From Certhia americana (lineage: Eukaryota > Chordata > Aves > Passeriformes > Certhiidae): 64,000 nt of DNA. The DNA is taken from contig CM031857.1 in the NCBI GenBank assembly GCA_018697195.1, positions 68,127,776 to 68,191,775 of the forward strand, given 5' to 3'. Positions 1 to 12,706 of this stretch are shown here, one piece after another (the stretch's first letter is position 1; each line of letters opens with the position of its first letter). Position numbers and translations under genes: made by a program. A model generated the notes under the pieces. It saw only the letters and a list, made by a program, of their open reading frames with translations. It did no database searches and was not told where the DNA came from.

Positions 1-1316
1 TTTGCATTTCAGATTTCCATTCCTAATAGACAATATAGTCAGTCTTTGTTAATGAGGACTCTGATTACATGTGCCATTATAATTGGGAATTAGCAGGCCA
101 GCCTTGTTTTGGAGATTAAATCCAAAGTAAATTGGATTAAAGACAATCCTGCTGAAATCCTTTTCTTTTTTGTTTTCTCAAGCCAAAGGTGAGGAAGACT
201 CCATTTGTTTTGTACATATGGCTCTTACCTTGATTAGCAGGTCTTGTGTTTTGTTTATGCTTTTTGAACATAGCATCTATTAGTGGTTCCAATATTAAAA
301 GCAAGTATGAAATTACTATGTTTACTTAAATGATCCCAACAAAGTGCCTAGCTTTATTGCTGTGCACCGATGAGTGGAATGCCAGGAGAAAATTAAGAGC
401 ATTATGAAACTTTATTTCTTATTATAGAGTGAATGTCTCTAAATGTTCACCTGTCAAGGTTATATCCTGGTGCATACCACTGACTTTAACTCTTTGTGCA
501 TGAGTTTATTCCCTCTTCATTTACACCAGTTTGACTCCATTGACTTCAGATGAGTCACTCTTAAAATGACTATATTAATATGTTATATAGTTCCATAGGT
601 AGATACTTTGTTATTTTTTCAGTAAATTCAGAATCAGGAAGTAGGGTGAATTATTTCTTTCTGTTTTATCTCAAGTATAAGCAGAGAGCAAGACAAGTTC
701 TGTTACTGACTAGTATTGATATAAGGTTTGCTATCTTACAATATCCAGTTGTAGTTCATCTTTCATGAATACTATTCTGTGGTTCATACATTTAAGTAAA
801 ATGTAGCTTATATTCCTTCAAAATTCAAAAATATTTTAGCTGTATACACTATTTATACTCCATTTTTCATTAATAGGTTTGCAGAGCAAACTTCTGCTTG
901 CAACTGAACACTGACAATAGGTTTGCCCTTAAACTGCAGGAAAAACAGTCCTGCAATTAGAGGACCACACAGTAAGCCTAGAGCTTCAGCTGTTCTTGCT
1001 CTTTCCAAGAGAAAGAGCAAAATATAGAATGTCAGCCCAATATTTTTGGGCTTTCATACTTGTTGAATTCATAAATCTCTTAAAATATCTTTCTGTCTGT
1101 TACTTCCTTTGGACAAGCTCCTAGTCAGAGTTGGTCAGGTGTTGGCCTGGGAACTCAACAAGTCTTTAGATATGCATTCATTAAGTATAAAAGTTTAAGT
1201 TGTATTATTCCACGAGGAATCTTTGAGCATCATCATTGCCTTTCTGATACTTCTTATAAATTAGACTATAAGACAAGCATGTAAAAACAAACTATGAAGA
1301 ATGAAGAACTAGCTTC
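1..1316. other. Unique AT-rich intergenic or intronic sequence
   Basis: No recognisable gene, RNA or repeat. The first ~170 bases have several TAAT and ATTA cores and look less decayed than the rest, so they could be the edge of a conserved non-coding element. The open frame at 580-768 is short and hydrophobic, has no recognisable domain, and fits chance in AT-rich DNA. Confidence 0.6.
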
Positions 1317-1352
1317 TTATTTATTTATTTATTTATCTATTTATTTATTTAT
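1317..1352. repeat. (TTTA)n microsatellite
   Basis: About nine tetranucleotide units of TTTA with one TCTA interruption, followed by a T run. It lies directly before a T-rich stretch ending in TTTACAG at 1372-1378, and so by chance acts as the pyrimidine-rich part of an apparent splice acceptor. Confidence 0.9.
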
Positions 1353-1378
1353 TTTTTAATTTGCTTTTGGGTTTACAG

Positions 1379-1526
1379 GAGATTGAGGCACATGAGTTAT
1401 TCAAGCAAAAGAGATTTGCTGGAAAAATTTGTCCAAGGAGATACCAGCGATAACATTGATGACCCTGTGCTTGATATGCTCTGCACTGACATCACGGTGT
1501 TACTATCCCTGCATTGCCATTGTTAG
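1379..1526 (+). other. Weak candidate exon or small ORF after an AG acceptor-like site
   Basis: A T-rich tract ending in TTTACAG at 1372-1378 is followed by sequence open in one frame to a TAG at 1524-1526. An ATG at 1392 would start a 44-residue product. The central part is charged and helix-like (KRDLLEKFVQGD, then an acidic DNIDD). The last ~12 residues are Leu/Cys/His-rich and look non-coding, so if this is an exon it may end near 1496, where an ACG/GTGTTA junction is only a weak donor. I do not recognise the protein. The pyrimidine tract is mostly a microsatellite, which weakens the case. Chance is the default explanation. Confidence 0.15.
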
Positions 1527-4500
1527 TCAGTCTCTCACAGTGTATTTCAAGTACTAAGGCCTATTCTTTCAGTGCTACCATGAAAATAGACTCAGTCATT
1601 AAACTGATCACAGGTAAAAGACAACTTAAAAAGTGGACAACTTAATGTCATTTGTTTGTTTTTGGCCACACATATCATATGCACAAATATGTGTTTGAAT
1701 ATGACTCTGTAAATGTTTTCATGTGTAGACACAAAATGTGGTGGAAGAGCAGAGATTTTTTTAAGAAAGCCTTAAAAATTAGCTTTAGATAAAAGTAATA
1801 TTCATAATATTTTGCTTGGCATTTACAAGACATGACTTCTTTGAATTAAAAATGTTGACATTGTAACAAAAGGAGCCTATAAAATAGTCATCCTTGAAAA
1901 GAAGTGATTATATAGAACAACCCTTTGGGAAACAAAGGAGTTGTGACAGGACAAAAAGAGCCTCACATATGGTAGAAATCCACGACTGCAGCAAAACCTA
2001 CTGTAGAGCTAAGTACATATTAATTATTATCACACAGCAACTTTTAAAAGGCTTGTGTAATTAACCTCAAACTCTTCCTCACCTGATTTTTATCCCGTAG
2101 GCAGAGGCTTTGTCAGGAAGTTCAGCAAATGGCAGGTGATTCAACAACATTTTCACAGTGAAAGAGCCTTTGAACCTTAAATGTAAAAGACCTAATGTCA
2201 GATTTTTATTGCTTATGATCCCATATTGTCCTATGTTTGTCACGGCATTTCTAGATAAACGCAGGGATACATAGGTTCTATCCCAAATAATTTACACGTT
2301 AAGGTAGCACTGTTGCTGAAAGTATGACTCTCATCATTCTGCTGAAAAAAGCACCTGTATGATTATCCCTATAGGTTCTTATAGATATGTAATCACTTGC
2401 ATTTATAAAGGATACAACTTTCAACAGAGACCTCAGTATTTAATTAGAGGCACAGTATGAACAGAAGGGGTTTTGCTACTGAAGTTACTGAGACATTCTC
2501 TGCTATTTCCAGAGCCATTTTTCTTCCAGAGCTCCTCCTTTCTGTTCATTATGGGGTTTTTACCTTTTGGGCTAGATGTGCATGGATGTAACAAGGGTGT
2601 AAGTGTGATATGACCTGGTGGAGGGCTCCAAGCTCTAGAACCAAAGAGAAAAAAGATATAAGTAAAGGCAAGCTGAGGGAGACCAGACAAATGAACAAGC
2701 AAGACTAGAAGAAAATGACAGGAAGGCTTATATGAAGGATATCCCTGAATGGCTGAGATTGGTGTGCGCAGAGAGACACTTTTCCTTTGTGATCTTTCTG
2801 CCTTCACTGGTTTTGGCAGGGATAGAGTTAATCCTGCTATACAGCGTGAAGGCAGGGGAACAGGGAAGGAATCTGGGAAAGGCTGTTAGACCTCACAGTT
2901 CCCTTGGGTTCTATATTGACACCAGAGACACCCAGGGGTGACTGTGAGCCAGTTCCTTTTTAAAAGTCGGAAATGTCAATACTGTTAAGACAATGCCCCA
3001 CAGTGATTTGGTTCCTGCTTGAAGAGTGAGAGAGCTACACTCAGAATTTCCTCCTCTCGGGGCATGGCATTGACCCATGAAATCTGATTAGGAGGACTTA
3101 CCTCCAGGTGGTCTTGATGGTAGAAACTGAATGTAGTTTCTGGTAATACTCAAGACACTTGAAAGTCAAAAAAATGGGAACATATGCCCCGTCTGCCTAT
3201 CGCATAGTACTAAACTAAGGAGTACTAAACTAAGGATCTTAGAACTCATATATAGAAGAATAAAGCATTTCTTTTCTGGATAGTCTGTTTTGAGTGTATG
3301 TTGCTGTACAATTTAAAGAAGACATACACTTAATTTTAATGTGTTGAATAGTTGCAATTTATTTCACCAATTGCAAGCTTGTTCATGGTTACCAAGTTTT
3401 CCTGAGCAAAGACCCAAAAGGAATTTGATATTCTGGAACTAGTAGGACTGGTTCAGTGCTGACATGGGCAGCTGAGTACACCATGGTATTAGTGGTGCTG
3501 CTCACACCCTCGCAGGGTTGAAGACAGGCAAACAAAAGCATGAATATTACTGGGTAAGATCTCATTTTTTTTCAGAGTACCTGAGGGTGTAGATAATTTG
3601 GAAAGAAGAGGAACAAAAGAATTAAAAAGGATGCTATCAGTACAGAAAATTGAACTTCAGTCAGATTCAATCAACCAAGCAATAGGATTCCTCACCTCTT
3701 TTGATATAGATTGGCTACCCCAATTGCATGGGCCTCTTGAGGCTTCACCATTTAAATTAGTAACTAAGTCTAGCAGGTAACGCACACACAACAACCAAGG
3801 TTTTCAGAAGGGGAATTTGGTTTCACAGTCCCATCACTCCAGACGAGATCTGTCTGATTTCCACCTGGTTCCTTGGCATTGTTCGCCCCATGAAGATGCC
3901 ACTTTGCCAAAAGTTGGGTCAACAGGTTTGACAGGTTCTTCACTCCTCTGATGGTAGAATGGCACAGTTGTATATGGTTCTGGGAGACAGGAGCAATAGG
4001 AGATATTTGTTGATAAGTAGATAAATGTTTGTATACTCTTTCACACAGGGAAAACATATGTTTCTGATCTCAGGGTTTATCTTGTATTTGAACAGTACCT
4101 CCTCTATACTAACCTCTATGTTTTCCCCAGAGCAATTGTCAATCTGTCTAGACATAACTATCACTGTAAAGACACTTAATTAGGTGTTCTTAAGGGTTTT
4201 TGTAAGCTAGGTAAAGTTTACTTAAATTGCAATAGTAGACCAACATGTTTGTTGTCATGCTTTATATATATATAAATAAATAAATATACTTGATGACTTT
4301 CCCCATATTCTTCTTTAGCAAGGCCCATCACAGTTAATCTTTTTATTTTAGTGCTTAAGTATTATTCTTTTCCATAACACTGGATTTCTTCCCTTTCACA
4401 ACCTCAAATTACACATATCTCCATCTATGGTAGGTATGTATCCAAATGCAGATCACACACATATGACTAGATATATGCATTGATATTCATATACACACCT

Positions 4501-5236
4501 CAAAGAAAAAATCTTGGTATTTATGTTTACACTTGGAATATTGAAACATACATTTTAATGTCTCAATATTCCCTTTTATCATAGTGTCACTCTACTCAAC
4601 AATAAAATTAAAGATTTCACAGCAAAAACCTGCAGGCAGGGATTGACAAGCAGCAACACCAAAGGGCTTTCCAGAGCCATCTCCTGTTACTATGAACCAT
4701 TCACGGAATCAGAGGCTGACTGCTAGTGCACTTACCTTAGGTCTCTGTTGTAATCCACTCCACTTGGTGCAGGAGAACACAGAAGTTCCAGGTTGAAGCT
4801 CAGGGGACACATAATAGCTGATTTCTAGGTCAGGATCCAAATCTCTCCAGAATCAGCAGATTTTGTATGTTATCTATCCTGATGACTCAGCTTACTAGTT
4901 CCTTGGCAAAGGTAATTCAGGCATGATACTGATGATTCCTTGTTTGGGACCTGCTGGACAAAAAAAAAGAGAAGAAGGAAGAGCTTGAAAAAGAACAGCT
5001 TAATGAGAACTGTGCCTTTTGAACCTCACTTTATATTAAGTCTCCCATGGAAAGAGCATACACATTTCAGCACTAGGCACACAATACACTGCACTGTATT
5101 CAAAGCTGTTGACAGGTTTTCTGTTTAAGTGTTTTCATCAAAGAACATGGAGCTGACACTGGAATCAAAAGGATGAATACTTTTTTTTTCATGTGAAAAT
5201 AAAAGAATAGCTTTAACCGAGGGGAAAAGCTGCAGA
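1527..5236. other. Unique AT-rich intergenic or intronic sequence
   Basis: No gene or confident mobile element seen. It contains a 15-bp tandem duplication at 3206-3235 and short AT-rich simple sequence near 4263-4287 (TA followed by AAAT units). Open frames on both strands (for example 2433-2807 minus) are short, lack domains and overlap each other, as expected by chance. Confidence 0.6.
3206..3235. repeat. 15-bp perfect tandem duplication
   Basis: The unit AGTACTAAACTAAGG occurs twice head to tail with no mismatch. The identity suggests a recent local slippage or end-joining duplication. No function is implied. Confidence 0.85.
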
Positions 5237-5289
5237 ATATGTGTGCATATGTGTGTGTGTTTTTATATGTGTGTGTATGTGTGTGTGTA
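5237..5289. repeat. Interrupted (TG)n microsatellite
   Basis: A GT/TG-rich tract with short AT interruptions (TGCATATGTG, TTTTATATGTG). Read on the other strand it gives an artificial His/Thr-rich open frame. Confidence 0.85.
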
Positions 5290-5379
5290 GGAGGTTGCAG
5301 AGGGTATGACATAGCATATGAAGTCAATAGTGTAGTTGTTATTATTTATACATGAGTAAAGATTACAAATGCAGGCAAT

Positions 5380-5580
5380 AGCTCAGATCTCTCACCCCCT
5401 GGATCTGTGAAACCTGTCACTCAGTCTCCTGCGGTGTGTCTTCCTGTCTCCGAGCCATTGGACCACCTGCTGCCATGACTCTCATCTATTGCATCGCCCG
5501 AAGGCCTCGATGATAACAGCATTGATTCCAATGTACATCTAATTACTTCTCATAATCTATTCATTTCACAATAGTGTAGT
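5380..5580. promoter_or_regulatory. Candidate conserved non-coding block with retained CpGs
   Basis: This ~200-bp block is richer in GC than its surroundings and keeps several CpG dinucleotides (GCGG, TCCGAG, ATCGCCCGAAGG, CTCGATG), which methylated neutral avian DNA usually loses. Its right part has a TAATTA core in CATCTAATTACTTC. It matches no repeat I recognise and has no convincing open frame. A conserved element or a very old repeat fragment are both possible; alignment to other birds or reptiles would decide. Confidence 0.25.
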
Positions 5581-8234
5581 GAAACATCTGTCACATCATA
5601 AACTCTTTAGTATCCTTATCAAACCACCAAAACATACTCTGCTGCCAATTGGCAGCTACCTTGCTTTCTCTTCTTATTAATATGATGCAAACATATCTAT
5701 GTTTTTTTGGTTGTTTTAGATGAATTTCCCTGATGACCACTGAAAATGAATTGGGCAAACTGCAATTGTAACATCTACTCACAACTTAGTGAGGTATCAT
5801 TTTTGTTGTCGTACAAATATCATCAAAAATGGCTCTGTTTCTTCCAGAGATAAAGGCTCTAAATAGGGTCTTTAACATTTATAGCACGGTAATAGATGGC
5901 TCCCTTCCTTGGCTCAGTGTGACTGATTCATTTACTAAAATAAGCATCTCAGGGATTATTACATTTGGGCAGTATATTGCATGGAAAGGTCTTTTACCTT
6001 TATAGTTTTTTACTTTACCTGTGGGTAAATAATGCCCACTTTTCCTCTTTCTATATGTAAGAAATCAAGAGCAAGGAGACACATTAGCACATATTTTTAT
6101 TATCAAACTACCTGTCCCAATAGGATCATGAATATACAGATGCATCTAATAAAGTGGACTGATTAGTCCACCGGAAGGAATGATATTCAGGCAATATCAC
6201 AGCAAATGAACTCTGAATAGTGAGGTGTTGGTTTACCATTACATACTGAATTATGATGAACAACAAATCCCAGATGAAAGGAGTGATGCATTAGCTGCTT
6301 ATTCCCTCTCATGGTCAATGTTAACACAAACTGGTGTATGTTATTGTTTTAAATCTGTGATGAAAATTGAATTAGTTTTGATTTGATAGCTGTAGAAAGG
6401 GGAGTCCTTTGTGCATCTGCAGAAAGGATACAGCACAAGAAGCTATTCTGGAACTTCCTCACGTGTTTTAGACCACCTTTTGAGGGAGTTACTCTTCCAT
6501 GGCCTCTCAGTAGCTGGTGAGGAAGCAAATTTGGATTCTATAGCGTGCTATAGCATGCTGCCAGTCACTGTAGTTACTTTTATTATCTGAACAGCTGGCA
6601 GTAAGGAACTGGACTGCCATTACCAATTCAAGCCACATTTTGTTAGTTCCTGACCTTGCTGGGATTCACAAGGGTGACCTAAAAGTGAAGTCCATATCTC
6701 ATTAGGAACCCCCAGGACAGTCAGTTCTCTTTTATCCATTTGTCAATATATAATGCAATCCCATATATAATGCAGCCAGAATATTTATCTGCCTCTATTT
6801 TTATCACTTATGCATTTTCTTGTTTGAAATAGGTATAACTTGTACACACTTATTTAAAATCCATGTTTTTACATCCAAAGTCACTACTCTGGCACAATAG
6901 GAAGCATACAGAAATTTTAGTGCACTTGACATACCTTGCAACAGGCAAATGTCCAGGGCATAAATCTCTTAAAAGTGAATGTTTGACCTATTCAGTCCTT
7001 GATGCTGCCTTATAGGAGGATTTTTGCATTAGAGATCATTTGTCTTCATTAAGGGTAAAGAAAGAAGCATCTAAGAAAAACGTTTTCAGAAAAGCTCAGC
7101 ACTCATCCAACAGGTCAATGCCAGAACAAGACCAATCTCCTGATACTCCATTCCAAAACTGCTTTTATCATGGCTGTTGAAGAATTCAATTTACCTCTTT
7201 TTCTACCTTGCTCACATGGAACTACAGTCCATAGTTTGTAGTGAAAAGGAGAGGACTTACCCGGCCAGAGGAGAGGGTGGTGTATTTACTCAGCAGTGTA
7301 GGGTTGAGCCACTGAGACTAATGCCATCTTTGGATTAGGTTGTCCCACGTGTCTCCTACATGGGTCACGTTTGCTGCTCATGCTTCTCCTGCTGTGGTTT
7401 CACCATGGGCCAAAATTGACATATGGACTGAGCAAAGAACATGAGCCTGGCAAAATGAAATTGCCACTTTCTCAGTCAGGCTTCATCTGTGTAAGGAAAC
7501 TTCCTTGGCTTTTCTGGCGCCTAGGCATTTATATGCCAGGTAGGCAATAACATAATAAAAAAGAAGTCAATCTGAAAAGAAAACAACCGTACATAAGTTT
7601 TCACATAAACTTAGAATATTCATGAACCTGAGGCAAGGCAATACTTGTTAGACCAAAAGAATAAAAAATTCAGAATAAAGTAAGATTGAATTATAGTTTT
7701 TAGATTTAAAAGAATAATTTACAGAAGGTAGAGTTAATTTATTTTTAATTTTTGAGATTTCCTTCATAAGCTTTATAACTAAGGCTGATTTTTTTTTCTT
7801 TTGAAATGTAATCTGAATTCTCATGCTGCCACATGAAAATAAGACATTAAGACTTTTTAAGAGTTTCAAGAAAATAGCAGTCATATTAATCATAAAATAC
7901 ACATTGTCAGATTTATTGCAAACATTTTTCCCTTTGCACCATCTAAATTAGGGATTACAGTTACCAGTCAAAGACTAGTGTCAGAGTAGACATATGACAA
8001 TTAACTGGAACTGGAATTGGAATGATTAAGGAACTGGAAATTTTAAGTGGGAAGTTTATAAATAAATTATTTCTAAAAAAATATTAAAAATTAAGTGTAC
8101 AGGGAGCCAAGATTAGCATCTATGATAGTAGGGATAGAATCTACTATTAGTGCTGCACTTGAAAACTGTCCCAAAATAAAGTGGATAAAATATATTTTGG
8201 GTTGATACCTATATAGAAAGGGGATTTGGGGGAA
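5581..8234. other. Unique AT-rich intergenic or intronic sequence
   Basis: No gene, RNA or confident repeat recognised. Short local duplications such as the GCTATAGCATGCT-like motif at 6540-6560 are present. Open frames are short and featureless. Confidence 0.6.
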
Positions 8235-8235
8235 C

Positions 8236-8266
<31 letters not shown>

Positions 8267-8309
8267 CAAAACAAAACAAAACAAAACAAAACAAAACAAA
8301 ACAAAACAA
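8235..8309. repeat. (AAAAC)n pentanucleotide microsatellite
   Basis: About 14 near-perfect AAAAC units in a row. On the minus strand they encode repeating Phe-Val-Leu-Phe-Cys in overlapping frames, so the apparent open frames there are artefacts. The high purity suggests a tract that is probably length-polymorphic. Confidence 0.95.
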
Positions 8310-8823
8310 CCTCCCACCCCCGATAACATGATGCAAGGAATATTTCATTTTCCAGTTTTAGAGGGGAAAAAACAATTATAAAATTAATCTAGATTAAACT
8401 TAAAATTTTTTCAGCATAAACAAATAAAGGTCTTTTAAGACATACAATGGAACTGGAAAGGATATAATTATTTGCTTATTTTTTCTAAATCAAAGGTCAA
8501 TTTTTAAATAAAATGAAAAACTTGAAACCAAAGAGAGAAAATATTTGTTTTCAAAGTATCAAAACAGGATTTTTAAATGTTATCAAAATGTAATCTTTAT
8601 TTCTCTTCTGAAACCATAAACTTGACCTAGATTTTTTAATACTTCAAGTTCTTCCCAAAGGGAATTTTTCAACAAATTTACTGTCCATCAAAAGTAAGTA
8701 GATAAATAAATGAATAGAAATGGTTCAGTGCTATTTCAATGTAAAATTTTGAATTAGGGAGACTTAGAGACCACATAACAGAAAAGAAAGTTGTCAAATA
8801 CGTCTTACAGCAGAGTAGCACAG
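8310..8823. other. AT-rich unique sequence
   Basis: Strongly A/T-rich with several TTTTAA stretches and short A runs. Nothing gene-like is seen. It directly precedes the left edge of the LTR at 8824. Confidence 0.6.
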
Positions 8824-9621
8824 TGTGTTAACCTTGAATAAGGTTCAAATTCCCACTCAGCTGCTCACTCACTGCCTCTCCCAAACTGGGTGAAGGGAGG
8901 CAACAGGATGAAAAAGCTTGTGGGTTGGGATAAATAGGGGCAGAACAGTTACCAATTACAATTATGGGCAAAAAACATTTGATTTTGGGAAAAATAATTT
9001 CTAGACATTTAAAATAGATTTGGGTACTGAGGAACAAAGCCAAAAAATAATATACCACCTCTCTCCCACTCCCTTTTTTCTCATCCTCAGTTTCAGTGCC
9101 TTGTTCCCAGTTCCTGTACCCCCTCCCTGATGGAGAGTGAGGGTTGAAACCTTGCTCCATATGTTTTCCCCTGCTCCAGCATGGGTCCTCTCTATGGGCT
9201 ACATTCTTTCAAGATCTGCTCCAGCATGGGCTCCACGAGGGCTGCATTCCTTCAGGATAAACCTGGTTCACTATGTGAGCTCTTCCACAGGTCCCAGCTC
9301 CTTGAAGAAATATTCACCTGCTCCAGCACATGGTTCTCCATGGCTCTGGGAGGGTGGTAGCTGTTCTGGTGTTGTGTCTTACATAAGCTGCAGGGAAATA
9401 TTTGCTGTGACACCTAGAGCACCTCATACCCCTCCTACTCCTCTGACAGAAAGAACCCCAAGTGCTTGCAGTGCTGTTTCTCACTTATTTCCCTTTTTCT
9501 CTGTCCATGTGGCACCTTGTCCCCTTTTTAAAAACACATATTCCCTGAGGTGCCATCACTGTGGCTGAGGAGTTCAGCAGTGCTCTGTAGTGGGTTGCCC
9601 TTACCACCTACACCCAATACA
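8824..9621 (-). mobile_element. Degraded endogenous retroviral LTR (avian family, same as 44.7 kb)
   Basis: On the plus strand the element begins TGTGTTAACC and ends CCCAATACA, matching the TG...CA ends of an avian LTR family I know from passerine genomes. Diagnostic internal segments are GCTCACTCACTGCC, CTTGTGGGTTGGGATAA, CCAATTACAATTATGGGCAA, and spaced copies of CTGCTCCAGCATGGG at about 9172-9330. In the family's own orientation the plus-strand TGTG end is the 3' end, so the LTR reads on the minus strand. It is well diverged and no clear target-site duplication remains. No retroviral internal region adjoins it, so it is a solo LTR. The class (ERVL-like) is my recollection, not shown by the sequence. 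The long open frames across it (8828-9160 minus, 9137-9568 plus) are artefacts. Confidence 0.75.
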
Positions 9622-12600
9622 AATCCAATGCTGCTTCTTCTGAGTGCCAAATATTTTGTCTTTTAGGTTTTTTTTAGCTGGAAGCTCCAATTTTTTACAT
9701 GGTAACAGACTTAATACAAAAAGGACATAAACTAAAATTTCCTACAGGTTTCATCATTTCTAAATCAAGGACAATGAACAGGAAAATGGATCACTTCTGT
9801 ACATTTTTTTCAAGTTTATTTTAAATCTTTCCAGGAGAGACTAAGTTAATACAGACATTATATACTGATATAAAGCAGAAGAGTTCTGTTGAAGACACCT
9901 GAACTATGCTGATCTACTACAGCCAAGGAGTTCAGGTGAACAAAAAATACCCAACTCCTCTCTGTGCAACCTCATGGGTACGGCACCATGACACCATCAA
10001 CATTGCAGTTTGTACATGTACAGCCCTGGCAGCTACAGGGGCAGGAGGAAAGGAGACAGGCAGGCAGCTAAAACAAGCATTTAATGACTTTCTGTTGTTC
10101 TGGATGTAACTACTCAGAACCAGCTCTAGAAAGCTGGTGTTGCTCATGTTCCTATGTCTCATTCTTCAGAGACTGACACTTAGAGCTCAGCATCTTCATA
10201 ATGAGCACAATTTGCATACCTCAGATGTAGAATTAATTTCTGAATCATTGCAATAGTGGGACCAGTGCATAGTATAAAACACTTTTTGCTACTGCCAATA
10301 TGAGTGTGCAAGTTTTTCATGTGTTGGTTGAGTTGGATGTCAAGGATCTATAAGACAAAGACAGTTGAGTAGGGATAGGTAAACCCCACTGGGTTTCTGT
10401 CACAAAATTAAACTGGGATACTGAAGGCATTCATAGTATGAGGAACACTGTCAGCTGGAGAAGGACCAGGAGAAAACAGAAGGTGCTAAGTTGGACTAAT
10501 CAAAAGGCTACCTTTCCAGATCCATCTTTTTTTGTAGAGTTTATCTTCAAAGACAGATGTTTCAAAAACTAAAAAATGCATGGGATCTCTTTCTATCTGT
10601 GTGTGAGGCAACCTGAGACTTGTGTTATCTGCAACTTGAAAAAACTTGCAGCTAACTTCTATAAGTTATAAATAACAATGTCATAGGGCAGGATAATTAA
10701 TTATTGTTGTATATTCCTGCTTTGCAAAAATGCAATCAAAATTTATATTAAATCCAGATAACTTTGAGTGCCTAGCTGGGTTGACCAAGGTACACAGAAA
10801 ATCCATGAATAGCGACAAACATTCCCAGAGATCAAATCATCTTATATCAAACCACCCACTGAAGTGGAATGTGGATTTTCCACTTTGGCCTCTTTTCTGA
10901 CAACTACACTGGGTGCCTAAGGCCACTTAGATCAAACATATCAGTAAGGCTCATAAATCTACAAGAAAAGAATCTGTCCTTGTATGGATTTTATTCACGC
11001 AGTCCATTGTGGTTCCTCATATTCTTTTCTGTTGGTTTTTTTTTGTGTTTGCTTCCTTTTATTTGTCATGTTTTGGACTCAGTTCTCCTTTTAGTTGAAG
11101 TGGTTATTAGCCTGAATCACACAGTCTAAAATGCAGTAACTAAGGACTAGATTGCTGTCTTGGCAGTACTTTGGTGTTTAGGACAGTGGAATAAAAATGT
11201 GGAGAAGACTTTCACAGTCACAGAAACATTGATATCGCTAGAGTTTTTTATGCAGTTGAATGCTAGAAGGCAAGAACCAGTCATCTGCTGGCATGGCACC
11301 AAAAATGTTATCCATCCAGTTCATTTTAAAATGCTAGAAAAAAATTTTTTTTCAAGACTTGTGGTTTCCTCATCTTCTGTCACAGTACAAAGTGTATCAA
11401 TGTATAAAATAGTCTCATTTCACTGATCATGTATATAATCTTAGGTTGCTTCCTAGAAACGTTTTTATAGTCCCATCTAAAATAGAAGGTGGTATGGTAA
11501 TGTTGCCTTTAGGTGTTATCTTCAGGTGTGTTTGACTTATATGGTCACAATTGCATTCTCTGAAGCATCTCCTGGAAGAACCTGTTTTTTTCTATTACCC
11601 AAGCAGGAAACCTAGGCTGACACTGAACAAGATCTGATGTGACATCCTCAAGTCCTTCTTTTCTTAATACCACCTAGATTCAATTTATCTGGCAAAAGAA
11701 GCCTGTCTATACTGTTTTGCACCCCACATAAATCTTCAGAAGTAACAGTCCTACATAATCTTACCATGTTCCAGCCAGCATTTACCCCCATTGGGTATTA
11801 GAATTGTTTATGGTTTGCTAATAAAATGCACATACTGCACAGAATTGAAACAGTCTTAACATGACTAGGGACTTGCTCAGCTTCAGTTGAAGACTACAAT
11901 CTCAATGCCCAAGCATTTTTAATCTATGTACACAAATTCAGCTAAGGCTCCCCCATCCCTTGATATTCCTCTTGAATCTTCACTGCTGCTCCCTCACAAG
12001 TGCCAATGTTCATCTCCTACATAGGGTAGACATGCACAGGTTTTGCAAGTGTGTGTTTGAACTCACACTGTCTATGTTCAGGCTTGTGCTCCAGGCTCAA
12101 ACCATTGGAAACAGCAGTCACACTGCCACTTTAGCATATTTATGTAATCAAGCTAATAGCACCAGTCCTTTAGAAAGTGGTAGGAGTGTTGCCTTATTGG
12201 GAACTAAACTTTGAAGAAAATCTAGGACAAAACCAGTTTCATTTATCTCTTCCATTTTTATCTGTTTAGTTTCAATGGCAGTTGATATAATTAAATTAGA
12301 TAATTTTTTTTTTTTTTTAAGGAAACACATTCAACACTTTACTTTGACTTATGCTGAAGTTTCATTTCACTAGATATTTTGGAGATAAAACACACTGCAG
12401 CCAGATTTTCCCTGGAATTATCTTTCATATGATTTCCAGTGCAGGTGTTAAACTGTAGTGGCAATGAAAAGAGAAACAAAACTTTCATAGGACAAAGTCA
12501 CATAACCTGATACCCCTAAACATCTCAGTTGGATACCTCTGACAGCCTTCTTTAGTGGCTTCTTCCTTTGCTCTACTTTTACAAATGACAAATCTCCTTG

Positions 12601-12706
12601 ATGGTTCTTCATTTTTTTGCTCTGTGGGAATCTAGGGGAAGCAGTGCTGTGGGAAAGTGTGGGTTCAGGGATGCAGTCCTCTCTGTTGCATCTGCGTGCA
12701 GAAAAG
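9622..12706. other. Unique AT-rich intergenic or intronic sequence
   Basis: No gene or confident repeat recognised. An octamer-like ATTTGCATAC near 10211 is a common chance motif. Open frames (for example 10869-11129 and 11160-11426 plus) are hydrophobic or mixed, lack domains, and have no supporting splice or promoter context. Confidence 0.6.

Noticed and set aside
2790..3090. Possible LTR remnant (GGCAGGGATAGAGTTAATCCTG and following)
   Set aside because: The first ~25 bases resemble the edge of another avian LTR, but the following sequence does not keep the expected order, so it is not annotated.
8091..8348. Phe/Val/Leu/Cys-rich minus-strand frames resembling a membrane protein
   Set aside because: Produced by translating the (AAAAC)n microsatellite.
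8840..8870. tRNA B-box-like GGTTCAAATTCCC
   Set aside because: No A box or cloverleaf can be formed around it; it is part of the LTR edge.
8828..9568. Open frames of 110 codons (minus) and 143 codons (plus)
   Set aside because: Both lie inside the degraded LTR; the peptides reflect LTR modules rather than a protein family.
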